A stretch of DNA of 64,000 nucleotides from Microbacterium testaceum StLB037 (GCF_008763945.1 NZ_VTQH01000001.1:271441-335440); one strand, 5' to 3'. Positions 17,878 to 26,812 are shown, counted from the stretch's first letter. Notes: generated by a model from the sequence alone, not told the origin. Translations and numbers: made by a program.

Positions 17878-17897
17878 CCGAAGAAGCAGCGGCAGGA

Positions 17898-18926
17898 TCA
17901 GCCGAACAACGCGGCGGCCTCCTCGTAGCGGTACAGGGGCACGCTGTTGAGCTCGCCGAGGGCGTCGGCGAAGGGGACGCGCACGATGTCGGTGCCGCGC
18001 ATCGCGACCATCTGCCCCCACGCTCCCTCGTGCAGAGCGTCGGCGGCGTGCAGACCCAGGCGGGTCGCGAGCACGCGGTCGAAGCCCGACGGCGAACCGC
18101 CGCGCTGGATGTGGCCGAGCACGGTCGAGCGGGTCTCGATGCCGGTGAGGCGTTCGATCTCGGGCGCCAGCAGCTCGCCGATGCCGCCGAGGCGCGGGCG
18201 GTTGAACGCGTCGAGGCCCTTATCGCTGAAGGCTTCGTCCATGCCCTTGAGCTTGAAGCCCTCCGAGACGACGACCAGGGGCGCGCGACCGCGGTCGTGC
18301 GCCCGGGTGACCTGCTCGACGATCTCGTCGATCGACATCGGCACCTCGGGGATGCAGATCACGTGGGCACCCGCGGCGATTCCCGCGTGCAGCGCGATCC
18401 AGCCGACGTGCCGACCCATGACCTCGGCGACCATGCACCGCTGGTGCGAGTCACCTGTGGTGCGCAGGCGGTCCATGGCATCCGTCGCGATATTCACGGC
18501 GGTGTCGAAGCCGAACGAGTAGTCGGTGGCGCGCAGGTCGTTGTCGATCGTCTTGGGGACGCCGAGGACGTTGATGCCGTCGTTCGACAGACGGTCGGCG
18601 GCGGCCAGCGTTCCCTCGCCGCCGATGGCCAGGATGCCGTCGAGCCGGTGCCCGTACATGGTCTTGGAGATGTTCTCGGCGCCGCCGCGCGCGCCCTCGT
18701 AGGGGTTGGTGCGGCTCGTGCCGAGGATCGTGCCGCCGACCTTCGACAGACCCTTCACCTCGTGGCGCGTGAGCGGGAAGAAATCCCCGTCGACCACGCC
18801 GCGCCAGCCGTCGCGGATGCCGACGAACTCGATGTCGTAGTTCGTCGTGCCCTTGAGCACGACGCCACGGATGACCGCGTTCAGCCCGGGGCAGTCGCCG
18901 CCGCTGGTCAGGATGCCGATCTTCAT
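17898..18926 (-). CDS. pfkA: 6-phosphofructokinase
   Basis: 342-aa glycolytic enzyme that phosphorylates fructose 6-phosphate. Motifs: GILTSGGDCPGLNAVIRG at the N-terminus, GGEGTLAAA near residue 105, GVPKTIDNDLRATD, and MGRHVGWIALHAG. A Gly in the GGEGT position (where PPi-dependent enzymes have Asp) argues for ATP use; the PKTIDND Lys is common in the actinobacterial group. ATG at 18926 is at the natural N-terminus. Single-gene unit with a terminator. Confidence 0.95.
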   Translation of the reverse strand: MKIGILTSGGDCPGLNAVIRGVVLKGTTNYDIEFVGIRDGWRGVVDGDFFPLTRHEVKGLSKVGGTILGTSRTNPYEGARGGAENISKTMYGHRLDGILAIGGEGTLAAADRLSNDGINVLGVPKTIDNDLRATDYSFGFDTAVNIATDAMDRLRTTGDSHQRCMVAEVMGRHVGWIALHAGIAAGAHVICIPEVPMSIDEIVEQVTRAHDRGRAPLVVVSEGFKLKGMDEAFSDKGLDAFNRPRLGGIGELLAPEIERLTGIETRSTVLGHIQRGGSPSGFDRVLATRLGLHAADALHEGAWGQMVAMRGTDIVRVPFADALGELNSVPLYRYEEAAALFG

Positions 18927-19137
18927 GGGCAGAGTCCTCTGGTGCTGTGTGTCGGGTGGAGGGGGGCGGCGCCGTTGCCGTCTTCGACCTTATCGCCGCG
19001 GGCGGGACCGCTGCCACACGGTGACGAAGGGGCGGACGGATGCCGGGACCCCGCGCCCTGACCGGAGCGGGGCCCCTTCCGGCGGCGCACCGGACGGGCG
19101 GATGCCGGGCACCCAGCCCCCGGCCCCCGTCGATGGC

Positions 19138-19221
19138 GCCATGAGAACAGGACACTGCACCGGAAACAGGCCGTTCCGTCGGGAATCGACCTGTTCTCGT
19201 CGCGCCCCCTGTTCTTGTGGC
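19138..19221. repeat. Family-A nested palindrome, copy 4
   Basis: 84 bp. Left units GCCATGAGAACAGG and GCACCGGAAACAGG; right units, in reverse complement, GCCACAAGAACAGG and GCGACGAGAACAGG. The four-unit layout and size match copies 1-3 although it lies 1.4 kb away, across pfkA. Confidence 0.88.
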
Positions 19222-19279
19222 AGCCGAGTCGCTCCCCCGCGCGCGCGTCTCGACGCCCCGCCCCGCCCGCAACGCACGA

Positions 19280-19308
19280 ACGCCCCGGCGCCGAAGCGAC
19301 CGGGGCGT
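19280..19308 (-). terminator. Terminator of the SNF2 helicase gene
   Basis: Perfect 9-bp arms (ACGCCCCGG and its complement), 15 bp after the helicase stop. Confidence 0.65.
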
Positions 19309-19323
19309 CCGTGGCGAGGGGAC

Positions 19324-21483
19324 TCAGGCCTTGCCGAGCGCCTGACGCAGCAGGTGCATGAGGGCCGAGAGCTGCACCGAGTCGCTCGAGCCGGGCTCGA
19401 TGGCCTGGCCGTCGAGGGCGCGGGCCGCGAGGCCCTCCTTCGAGTCGATGAGCTCCGCGATCTTCGTGTCGATCGTGTGCGCGGCGATGATGCGCCACGC
19501 GGTCACGGGCTCTTCCTGACCGATGCGGTGCACGCGGTCGATTGCCTGCGTCTGCTCGGCGGCGGTCCATGACAGCTCGGCGAGCACGACGTTCGATGCG
19601 GCCTGCATGTTCAGGCCGACCCCGGCGGCGGTCAGCGAACACACGGCGATCCCCACATCGGGGTCGCTGTTGAACGCGTCGATCGCAGCCTGGCGCGCCG
19701 TCGAGGTCTGCTCACCGCGCACCGACACGGCCTTGAGGCCGGAGGCTTTGAAGTGGGCCTCCGCGGCATCCATCACATCGATGTGCTTGGCGAAGAACAC
19801 GACCTTGCCGACCGAGCGCTGCAGCTGCACGGCGTAATCGGCGGCGAGGTGAGCCTTGGCCTGACCGATGCGGCGGACCATCGTGAAGACGTTCTCGCTG
19901 CCCGAGCCGGCGGCCTTGCTTTCTTCGAGCTCGCCATGGGCGACGAGACGCACGATGTCTTCATCGATCTCGCCCGCGGCCAGGCCCCGGTCGCCGCGCG
20001 CCTCGATGATGCGGCGGTACTTCGCGGCCAGTCGCGCGCCGAGTTCGCGCTCGGCCTGGCGAATCGAACGACCGTACTCGTCGTCGAGCTCCACGGGAAG
20101 GTCGGCCACGAGCTTATCGGGCAGGTCGGCGGCGACGTCCTTCTTCTTGCGTCGGACGATGCCCATCGAGATCACCGCTTCGCGCGCCTCGGGGTAGAAC
20201 GCCTTGTCCGCGGGCGTGAGGCCCGTGGCATCCAACTTCTCCATGAGTTCGGGGCCGGGCTTCTCGCCGTTGGTCCACCCGAGGAAGCGCCAGATCGCGT
20301 CGAAATCCTCGACGTCGTTGATCAGCGGGGTACCGGTGAGCGCGAGAAGGAGCGGATCACGGGTCTGCTGACGGACTCGGGATGCCAGCGCCAGCACGTT
20401 CTGCGAGCGCTGGGACGTGAGGTTCTTGATGAAGTGGGCCTCGTCGACGACGATGCCCTTCAGCCCGATTGACGACAGCCAGGACAGGTGCCGGTCGAGG
20501 ATCTCGTAGTTGACGATGAAGACGTCGGCGAAGGCATCGATGTCGGCACCGCCGCCCGAGATCACGGTCGCGCGACGCTGCGGCGTCCACCGCTGCACCT
20601 CGCGGGCCCAGTTCATCTTCACGACGTTGGGCACGACGACCAGGAGCGGGTAGGCATCGGCGACGGATGCCGCGAGCACCGACTCCGCGGTCTTGCCGAG
20701 GCCCGGCTCATCGGCGAGCAGGAAGGAGCGGTGTCCGGTGCGGACGGCCTCGAGGAAGCGCGACTGGTGCGGCATGACCTCGAGTCCGCGCGGCGAGAGC
20801 CGGTCGAACTCGGGTACGGGCGGGAGCTCCATGCTCGCGGCCGACCCGCCGGCGCCGGTCTCGAACGCCTTGTACAGCGGGCCCATGAGTTCCCAGCCGT
20901 CGAGGCGGCGACGCGGGGCATCCCCGGTCGCGCGGGGCGTGAGGTCGGGCGCGAGGAAGGGGTTCGCCATCTGACGCGCCTCGATCGAGGGCGGGACGAC
21001 CTGCTTCTCGGCCAGGGCCGCCGGGACGACGGGTGCGACCTTGGGCGTGTTGTCGGTGATGATGAGCTCGTCCGGCGGCAGCTCCGCCCCGGATTCGAGC
21101 AGCCAGTCGCGACGCATGCGGCGGGCGACCGGTGAGGTGGCCTGATCCACCTCGAGCAGCTGGATCAGCGAGGTGTCACGCGCGGCGGTCTTGGCGAGGA
21201 TCGTGGCGACACCGTCGAGACGCTTCAGCAGCTCGGCGCGCGCGGCGTCGGTGATCTCGGTGTCGGCCTTGACCCGGGCGCGCTCCTCGCGGACGAGGAA
21301 GGCGATCACCTGGAACTTGACGCGGTTGGTGGGCCCGAGCTTTCCGCGCTGCGCCTTCGCCTCGATCTCGCGCACCTTGCGCGCGAGGATCGGGATGACG
21401 GGTGCTTCGTCGTCGCGTCGGGATGACGTGGTCTTCCTGCGTCGTTGGCTGGAGCCTCGGGACGCGGTTGCCGTAGTCGGCAT
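19324..21483 (-). CDS. SNF2-family DEAD/DEAH-box helicase
   Basis: 719-aa Snf2-like ATPase, probably a DNA translocase in repair or nucleoid remodelling. The N-terminal 220 residues are a charged region without a recognised domain. The helicase core then shows motif I (ADEPGLGKTAESVLA), motif II DEAH (VVDEAHFIKN), motif III (LLALTGTPLIND), and motifs V/VI (LTAAGVGLNMQAA, QAIDRVHRIGQEEPV). The ATG at 21483 has AGGAGGAGC directly upstream. It is distinct from the HepA/RapA type in its N-terminus, so the exact role is open. Confidence 0.9.
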   Translation of the reverse strand: MPTTATASRGSSQRRRKTTSSRRDDEAPVIPILARKVREIEAKAQRGKLGPTNRVKFQVIAFLVREERARVKADTEITDAARAELLKRLDGVATILAKTAARDTSLIQLLEVDQATSPVARRMRRDWLLESGAELPPDELIITDNTPKVAPVVPAALAEKQVVPPSIEARQMANPFLAPDLTPRATGDAPRRRLDGWELMGPLYKAFETGAGGSAASMELPPVPEFDRLSPRGLEVMPHQSRFLEAVRTGHRSFLLADEPGLGKTAESVLAASVADAYPLLVVVPNVVKMNWAREVQRWTPQRRATVISGGGADIDAFADVFIVNYEILDRHLSWLSSIGLKGIVVDEAHFIKNLTSQRSQNVLALASRVRQQTRDPLLLALTGTPLINDVEDFDAIWRFLGWTNGEKPGPELMEKLDATGLTPADKAFYPEAREAVISMGIVRRKKKDVAADLPDKLVADLPVELDDEYGRSIRQAERELGARLAAKYRRIIEARGDRGLAAGEIDEDIVRLVAHGELEESKAAGSGSENVFTMVRRIGQAKAHLAADYAVQLQRSVGKVVFFAKHIDVMDAAEAHFKASGLKAVSVRGEQTSTARQAAIDAFNSDPDVGIAVCSLTAAGVGLNMQAASNVVLAELSWTAAEQTQAIDRVHRIGQEEPVTAWRIIAAHTIDTKIAELIDSKEGLAARALDGQAIEPGSSDSVQLSALMHLLRQALGKA

Positions 21484-21682
21484 GCTCCTCCTGAGCGTGT
21501 CGTCCGGATGACAGTCCGGAGCGTCCGGCGAATGCCGGTGGATCAGTGACCCCGGGAGTTCGTCGCGCGAACCGCCGCCGGAGAAGCGGTGTCGGCGACC
21601 CGCAACGCGTCTACGCCATAACGGCTCGCGAGGACAGCGGGAATCGGAGTCGCCACCATTCTAGCGGCCGACGACCGCTTTC

Positions 21683-21748
21683 CGCGTGAGGTGTCAGAAT
21701 TTGTCGCCGCGGAGAGCCGCGAAGCGACAAATCCTGGCGCCTCACGCG
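21683..21748. repeat. 66-bp hairpin with 25-bp arms next to the copA stop
   Basis: Arms 21683-21707 and 21724-21748 pair at 22 of 25 positions. The 16-nt loop itself contains CGCGG/CCGCG. It starts 8 nt after the copA stop codon, so it may act as a terminator or RNA stabiliser, but no T-run is seen. Confidence 0.75.
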
Positions 21749-21755
21749 CAGCGAG

Positions 21756-24152
21756 TCAGCCCGCGCGTCGCAGCCGCAGGCTGTTCAGCACCACGAACAC
21801 GCTCGAGAACGCCATCGCCGCCCCGGCCAGCATCGGGTTCAGCAGACCCAGCGCGGCCAGGGGCAGCGCCGCGACGTTGTACGCGAACGCCCAGAACAGG
21901 TTGCCGCGGATGATCCGCATCGTCCGGCGGCTGAGGGAGAGGGCGGTGACGATCCCCCGCGGGTCGTCGCGCATGAGGGCCACGTCGCTCGCGTGCAGCG
22001 CGGCATCCGTCCCCCCTCCCATCGCGATACCCAGATCGGCGGATGCCAGGGCGGCGGCGTCGTTGACCCCGTCGCCGACCATCGCGACGGTGCGCCCCTC
22101 CGCTCGCAGCGTCGTGATGGCCGCGACCTTCCCCTCGGGCAGCACCCCGGCGCGCACCCGCTCGATGCCCAGTTGCTCGGCGACGGCGCGGGCGACGTGC
22201 TCGTTGTCGCCGGTGAGGAGCACGGGCTCGAGCCCCATCCGCTTCAGCTGCGCGATCGCCGCGGCGCTTTCGGGACGCACGGTGTCGGCCACCTCGATGA
22301 CGACCCGGGCGCTCATCGCCCCGTCGCGACCGGCCCACCCGGCGACCACGACGGTGCCGCGGCGCTCCCCCTCATCGACCGCCTGGGCGAGCGTCGCGGG
22401 CAGCTGCCCTCCGAGGTCGGCGGCCAGCGCCGGGCGACCCGCGAAGACGCGCACGTCGTCGACGGTTCCCGTGACCCCGCGCCCGGGCAGGGCCTCCAGA
22501 TCGGCGGCGACCGGCCCCTCCCCCGCCGCGGCCACGATCGCGTGGGCGATCGGGTGCTCCGACCCGCGCTCGACCGCGGCGACGCGCCGCAGGGCGTCCG
22601 CGGCATCCTGTGCCTCGACGGTCGTGACCCGCGCGACGCTCATGCGTCCCGAGGTGAGGGTGCCGGTCTTGTCGAGCACGATCGTGTCGATGCGCTCGGC
22701 GGACTCCAGGGCGGCGGGACCCGTCACGAGGATGCCGAGCTGCGCCCCCCGCCCGGTGCCCACGAGGATGGCGATGGGGGTGGCGAGCCCCAGGGCGCAG
22801 GGGCACGCGATGATCAGCACCGCCACCGCCGCGGTGAAGCCGGCGGCGACGGGTTGCCCGGCGACCAGCCATGCGACGAGGGTCAGCGCGGCGAGCGCGA
22901 TGACGACGGGAACGAACACGCCGGAGATCCGATCGGCGAGGCGCTGCACGCGGCTCTTGCCGAGCTGGGCGTCTTCGACGAGGCGGGCGATGCGGGCGAG
23001 GCGCGTCTGCTCGCCCACCCCGGTCGCGCGCACGACCAGCCGGCCGCCCGAGGCGATCGTGCCGCCGGTGACGGTGGATCCGGGACCGACGTCCACGGGG
23101 AGGGACTCGCCCGTCAGCATGCTCTCGTCGATCGACGCGCGTCCTTCGAGCACGTCTCCGTCGGTGGCGACGATGGCTCCCGGACGCACGACGAAGACGT
23201 CGCCGACGGCGAGCCGGTCGATGTCGATGCGGCGCCCGTCCGCGAGCTCGGCCTCGCGCGCGCCAAGGTCGAGCAGGGCGCGCAGGGCCGCCCCGGCCCG
23301 CCGCGTGGACCGCTGCTCGATCACGCGCCCCAGCAGCAGGAACACCGTCACCGCCGCCGCGACCTCGAAGTACACGACCGCGGAGGCGTCGTGCACCGGG
23401 CCGAACAGCATGACCTCATGACGGATGCCGATCCGCCCGGCCGTTCCGAACACGAGAGCCCACACGCTCCACAGGTAGGCGGCGAAGGTGCCCAGGGTGA
23501 TCAGCGTGTCCATGGTCGCGGCGCCATGGCGGGCGTTGCGCAGCGTCGCACGGTGGAACGGCCACCCGCCCCACAGCACGATCGGCGTCGAGAGAACGAG
23601 CGACACCCACTGCCACCCCGGGAACTGCCACGCCGGGATCATCCCGAGTGCGACGACCGGCACCGCGAGAGCGAGCGAGACCCACAGCCGCACGCGCAGC
23701 GGCGTGGATCCGGGGGCGTCGCCGGTGTCGTGGACGTGACCGCCGTGATCCGCGTCCTCATCGAGCGCTCGACCCGTTGTGGCGTCGATCTCTCCGCCGG
23801 GGGCGGGGACGGCGACGGGCTCGGGCGTCGGGGTGCCGGCATCCGCTCGCTCCTCCCGCCGGGATTCGTCCGGGGCGACGGATGCCGAGGGGCCCGGCGC
23901 TGCGAGAGGGGTGGCGGAACGCGGACGAACGGTGGCGTCGTAACCGGCGGAGCGGACGGCGTCGACGAGCGCCGTGGGGTCGAGGTCGGCCGGGTACCGC
24001 ACGCGCGCGGTCTCTGTCGCGAGATTGACCGCGGCCTGAACGCCCTCGACCCGGCCGAGCTTCTTCTCGACGCGGGCGACGCAGCTGGCGCAGGTCATGC
24101 CCTCGATATCGAGCACGGCTTCCGCGGTCGGCGCTTCGGTGTTCTCGCCCAT
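21756..24152 (-). CDS. copA: Copper-translocating P1B-type ATPase
   Basis: 798-aa copper exporter. An N-terminal heavy-metal-associated domain carries GMTCASC near residue 20. A long Pro/Ala linker with a His-rich patch (DADHGGHVHD) follows. The ATPase core has the membrane CPC (IIACPCALGLATP), phosphorylation site DKTGT, the HP locus SEHPIAHA, and MVGDGVNDAAAL. The ATG at 24152 is preceded by GGAGGAGAAG; a longer frame was rejected. A perfect CsoR-type operator overlaps the predicted -10 (TATCCT), so it is probably induced by copper. No csoR or copZ adjoins it. Confidence 0.96.
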   Translation of the reverse strand: MGENTEAPTAEAVLDIEGMTCASCVARVEKKLGRVEGVQAAVNLATETARVRYPADLDPTALVDAVRSAGYDATVRPRSATPLAAPGPSASVAPDESRREERADAGTPTPEPVAVPAPGGEIDATTGRALDEDADHGGHVHDTGDAPGSTPLRVRLWVSLALAVPVVALGMIPAWQFPGWQWVSLVLSTPIVLWGGWPFHRATLRNARHGAATMDTLITLGTFAAYLWSVWALVFGTAGRIGIRHEVMLFGPVHDASAVVYFEVAAAVTVFLLLGRVIEQRSTRRAGAALRALLDLGAREAELADGRRIDIDRLAVGDVFVVRPGAIVATDGDVLEGRASIDESMLTGESLPVDVGPGSTVTGGTIASGGRLVVRATGVGEQTRLARIARLVEDAQLGKSRVQRLADRISGVFVPVVIALAALTLVAWLVAGQPVAAGFTAAVAVLIIACPCALGLATPIAILVGTGRGAQLGILVTGPAALESAERIDTIVLDKTGTLTSGRMSVARVTTVEAQDAADALRRVAAVERGSEHPIAHAIVAAAGEGPVAADLEALPGRGVTGTVDDVRVFAGRPALAADLGGQLPATLAQAVDEGERRGTVVVAGWAGRDGAMSARVVIEVADTVRPESAAAIAQLKRMGLEPVLLTGDNEHVARAVAEQLGIERVRAGVLPEGKVAAITTLRAEGRTVAMVGDGVNDAAALASADLGIAMGGGTDAALHASDVALMRDDPRGIVTALSLSRRTMRIIRGNLFWAFAYNVAALPLAALGLLNPMLAGAAMAFSSVFVVLNSLRLRRAG

Positions 24153-24185
24153 GGCTTCTCCTCCGGTCACTCCGTTCAGAACAGG

Positions 24186-24202
24186 ATACCCCCTGGGGGT
24201 AT
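24186..24202 (-). promoter_or_regulatory. CsoR-type copper operator of copA
   Basis: ATACCCCCTGGGGGTAT is a perfect palindrome, 33 bp upstream of the copA ATG. It has the TACCC...GGGTA arrangement known for CsoR operators. The right half overlaps a TATCCT -10 on the minus strand. Confidence 0.85.
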
Positions 24203-24269
24203 TCCTTGGGCGGGCGGATCGCACGCCGCCACCCGCCCCGGGCACTGTGCGCGACCCTACGCTGGAGTC

Positions 24270-25637
24270 ATGGCCGAGACGATGACACGCGAGCAGCGGG
24301 TCGTGCTGGCGGTCGCCGTTCTGGCGTCGTTCGTGTCGTTCCTCGACGGGACCGTGGTCAACGTCGCCCTCCCCGCGATCGCCGGCGAGCTGGGTGGCGG
24401 TCTGTCGACGCAGCAGTGGGTCGTCGATGCCTACCTCGTGACCCTCGGGGCGTTCATCCTCGTCGCAGGATCGCTGAGCGATGTGCTCGGGCGGATCGTC
24501 GTGCTGCGGATCGGCCTCGTCGGCTTCGGCCTGACCTCGCTCGCCATCGCCGCGGCCCCCACCGCCGAGTTCCTCATCGTCGCCCGGGCTCTGCAGGGCG
24601 TTGCCGGAGCACTGCTCGTCCCGAGCTCGCTGGCGCTGATCACCTCGACCTTCCGCGGGCCCGCGCAGGCGCGCGCGATCGGCATCTGGACCGGGGCGAC
24701 CACGGTCGCCATGCTCGCCGGCCCCCTGGTGGGCGGCATCTTCGTCGACACGCTGTCGTGGCGTCTGGTGTTCCTCGTGAACGTGCTGCCCATCGCGGTG
24801 ACGCTGTGGTTGCTCATCCGCCTCGGGCACCGCGACCACCGTCGACCCGACGCGCGCGTCGACATCCTCGGCGCCGTCCTGTGCGCCCTGGGCCTGGGCG
24901 GCATCGTCTTCGCCCTCATCGAGCAGCCGAACCTCGGGTGGGCATCGCCCGTGATCTGGGTCCCCGGGCTCGTCGGCATCCTGTCGTTCGCGGGTTTCCT
25001 CGTGCGCCAGCGGACCGCGCGCGACCCCATGATGCCGCTCGACCTGTTCCGCTCCCGCAACTTCTGGGCGGGAAACCTCACGACCGTCTTCGTCTACGCC
25101 GCCCTCTCGCTCAATGGCTTCGTCTTGAGCGTGTACCTGCAGCAGGGCGCGGGGCTGCCGGCCACCCTCGCGGGGCTCGCCTCGCTGCCGAGCACGGTGC
25201 TGATGATCCTGCTCAGCTCACGGATGGGTGCCCTCGCGGGTCGCTTCGGACCGCGTCTGTTCATGACGCTCGGGCCCGTCGTGATGGCCGGCGGGGCGCT
25301 GCTGCTCCTGAGCGTCGGCGACGACTTCGACTACTGGACGCAGGTGCTGCCGGGCGTCATCGTGTGGGGGTTGGGCCTGACCGCCACGGTGTCGCCCCTC
25401 ACCGCAGCCGTGCTCGGCGCGATCGACACCGAGCGCTCGGGCATCGCGTCGGCCGTCAACAACGCGGTGTCGCGCGTAGCGGGCCTTCTCGCGATCGCCG
25501 CCGTGTCCGCCGTCGTCGGGGGCTCGCTCGATCTGGGCGGGTTCCATCGCGCGGCCGTCTTCACCGCCGTGCTGATGCTGCTCGGGGCTGCGGCGTCGTT
25601 CCTCGGCATCCGGAATCACCTGTCGCGGCAGGACTGA
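24270..25637 (+). CDS. DHA2-type MFS multidrug exporter
   Basis: 455-aa membrane protein of the drug:H+ antiporter-2 (EmrB/QacA) type. Signature regions: SFLDGTVVNVALPAI in the first helix, QWVVDAYLVTLGAFIL, and the motif-A loop GSLSDVLGRIVVL. The C-terminal half shows the usual long helices. The substrate is unknown. ATG at 24270 lies 7 nt after a TACGCT box. Divergent from copA, with the CsoR operator about 70 bp away; co-regulation by copper is possible but unproven. Confidence 0.9.
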   Translation: MAETMTREQRVVLAVAVLASFVSFLDGTVVNVALPAIAGELGGGLSTQQWVVDAYLVTLGAFILVAGSLSDVLGRIVVLRIGLVGFGLTSLAIAAAPTAEFLIVARALQGVAGALLVPSSLALITSTFRGPAQARAIGIWTGATTVAMLAGPLVGGIFVDTLSWRLVFLVNVLPIAVTLWLLIRLGHRDHRRPDARVDILGAVLCALGLGGIVFALIEQPNLGWASPVIWVPGLVGILSFAGFLVRQRTARDPMMPLDLFRSRNFWAGNLTTVFVYAALSLNGFVLSVYLQQGAGLPATLAGLASLPSTVLMILLSSRMGALAGRFGPRLFMTLGPVVMAGGALLLLSVGDDFDYWTQVLPGVIVWGLGLTATVSPLTAAVLGAIDTERSGIASAVNNAVSRVAGLLAIAAVSAVVGGSLDLGGFHRAAVFTAVLMLLGAAASFLGIRNHLSRQD

Positions 25638-25677
25638 GCTGCGGTCCGGGCGGCGCGTGGGTCGGGTGATGTTTTCG

Positions 25678-25812
25678 CTCGCACCGGCGTGGCCCCGGGA
25701 CCACCAACAACGCCCCGGGGCCACGAAACCCGCCCCGAAAGTGACGCGTCAACGCTCCCCGCGTTCCCCTCGCGCCGGCGTGGCCCCGGGGCCACGAAAC
25801 CCGCCCCGAAAG
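25678..25812. repeat. Intergenic duplication with GTGGCCCCGGGGCCAC palindromes
   Basis: A 29-bp block is identical at 25713-25741 and 25784-25812, and a 22-bp block is nearly identical at 25678-25699 and 25769-25790. The palindrome core CGTGGCCCCGGG also forms a 12-bp inverted pair within the first copy. After it, 25822-25841 repeats the CTCAGTGCCCGGTGCC word of the 7627 palindrome. Confidence 0.75.
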
Positions 25813-25867
25813 CGTGCGTCCGGCGCTCAGTGCCCGGTGCCCAGCACCCCGGCGCACACCCCCGCGC

Positions 25868-26812
25868 TCAGCGCAGGATCGCCCGCGCCCGCTCGACGTC
25901 GTCGGCCATCTGCACGAGCAGGGCGTCGATGCCGTCGAAGGCCGTCATCTCGCGGACGCGCTCGACGAAACGCACCTCGACGTGGTGCCCGTACAGGTCG
26001 AGCCCGGTCTCATCGATCACGTAGGCCTCGACCTGGCGCGCGTGCACGTCGTCGAACGTCGGGTTCGTGCCGACGCTGATCGCGGCCGGGTAGCTGATGC
26101 GGCGCGCCCCGTCGACGTCGACGAGCCAGCCGGCGTAGACGCCGTCCGCGGGGATGAAGCCCTCGAGGTCGGGCGAGAGGTTGGCGGTCGGGTAGCCGAG
26201 CTCGCGACCGCGCTTGAGTCCGTGCACGACCTCGCCCCAGACCGACGGCGCGCGACCGAGCAGACGCGCCGCCGTGGTCACGTCGCCGGCCGAGAGGGCC
26301 TCGCGAATCCACGTCGACGACACCCTCCGGTCGGCGTGCACCGCGCGCACGTCGTCCACCACGTCTACGCGGAAGCCGTGCTCGGCACCCATGCGCTCCA
26401 GCAGGTCGGGGTCGCCCGCTCCCCCGGCGCCGAAGCGGAAGTCACGGCCGACCAGGACCGTGCGGGCCTGCAGTGCCTCGACGAGAACCCGCAGGACGAA
26501 GGCGTCGGCGGGAATCGCGGCGAGCTCCGCGTCGAACGTGAGCAGCAAAGTGGCGTCGACTCCGGCGCGCTCGAGCAGCTCCAGCTTCTGGTGCGGGCCG
26601 ATCACGTCGGGCGGGCACTTCTCGGGACGCAGCACGCTGAGCGGGTTGCGGTCGAAGGTCACGGCCACGACCCGCGCACCGTCGGACGCGTCGATGCGCG
26701 CGCGGTCGATCACGGCACGGTGCCCGGCGTGCACGCCGTCGAACTTGCCGATGGCCACGACCGAGGGACCGAAGTGCGCGGGCACCTCGGACGGGTCGCG
26801 GAAGACGATCAC
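25868..26812 (-). CDS. ribF: Bifunctional riboflavin kinase / FAD synthetase
   Basis: 314-aa enzyme making FMN and FAD. The N-terminal nucleotidyltransferase domain (residues 1-180) shows VVAIGKFDGVHAGHRAVI, and SSTWIREALSAGD closes it. The C-terminal flavokinase domain has VVHGLKRGRELGYPTANL and PAAISVGTNPTF. The GTG start at 26812 overlaps the stop of the upstream membrane protein (GTGA), so the genes are coupled. It is the last gene of the truB operon. Confidence 0.95.
   Translation of the reverse strand: MIVFRDPSEVPAHFGPSVVAIGKFDGVHAGHRAVIDRARIDASDGARVVAVTFDRNPLSVLRPEKCPPDVIGPHQKLELLERAGVDATLLLTFDAELAAIPADAFVLRVLVEALQARTVLVGRDFRFGAGGAGDPDLLERMGAEHGFRVDVVDDVRAVHADRRVSSTWIREALSAGDVTTAARLLGRAPSVWGEVVHGLKRGRELGYPTANLSPDLEGFIPADGVYAGWLVDVDGARRISYPAAISVGTNPTFDDVHARQVEAYVIDETGLDLYGHHVEVRFVERVREMTAFDGIDALLVQMADDVERARAILR

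Larger units (their letters stand above)
17484..17897. other. 414-bp gene-free stretch filled with repeats
   Basis: Between the endonuclease-like gene and pfkA. It holds family-A copies 2 and 3, the ACGCTCAGCGCC triplet and the pfkA terminator. A 31-bp block is identical between 17530-17560 and 17674-17704 (period 144), so copies 2 and 3 are a local duplication. No convincing coding sequence was seen. Confidence 0.7.
18927..19323. other. 397-bp gap between pfkA and the helicase gene
   Basis: This holds the pfkA upstream region, one family-A palindrome (19138-19221) and the helicase terminator (19280-19308). I saw no small gene that I can support. Confidence 0.6.

Noticed and set aside
16436..19221. 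Family-A elements as insertion sequence remnants
   Set aside because: No transposase, no clear terminal target duplications; the four-unit structure is complete in itself.
21993..24269. Long upstream extension of the DHA2 exporter frame, antisense to copA
   Set aside because: The frame before 24270 is antisense to copA and has no protein features; the exporter starts at its first hydrophobic segment.
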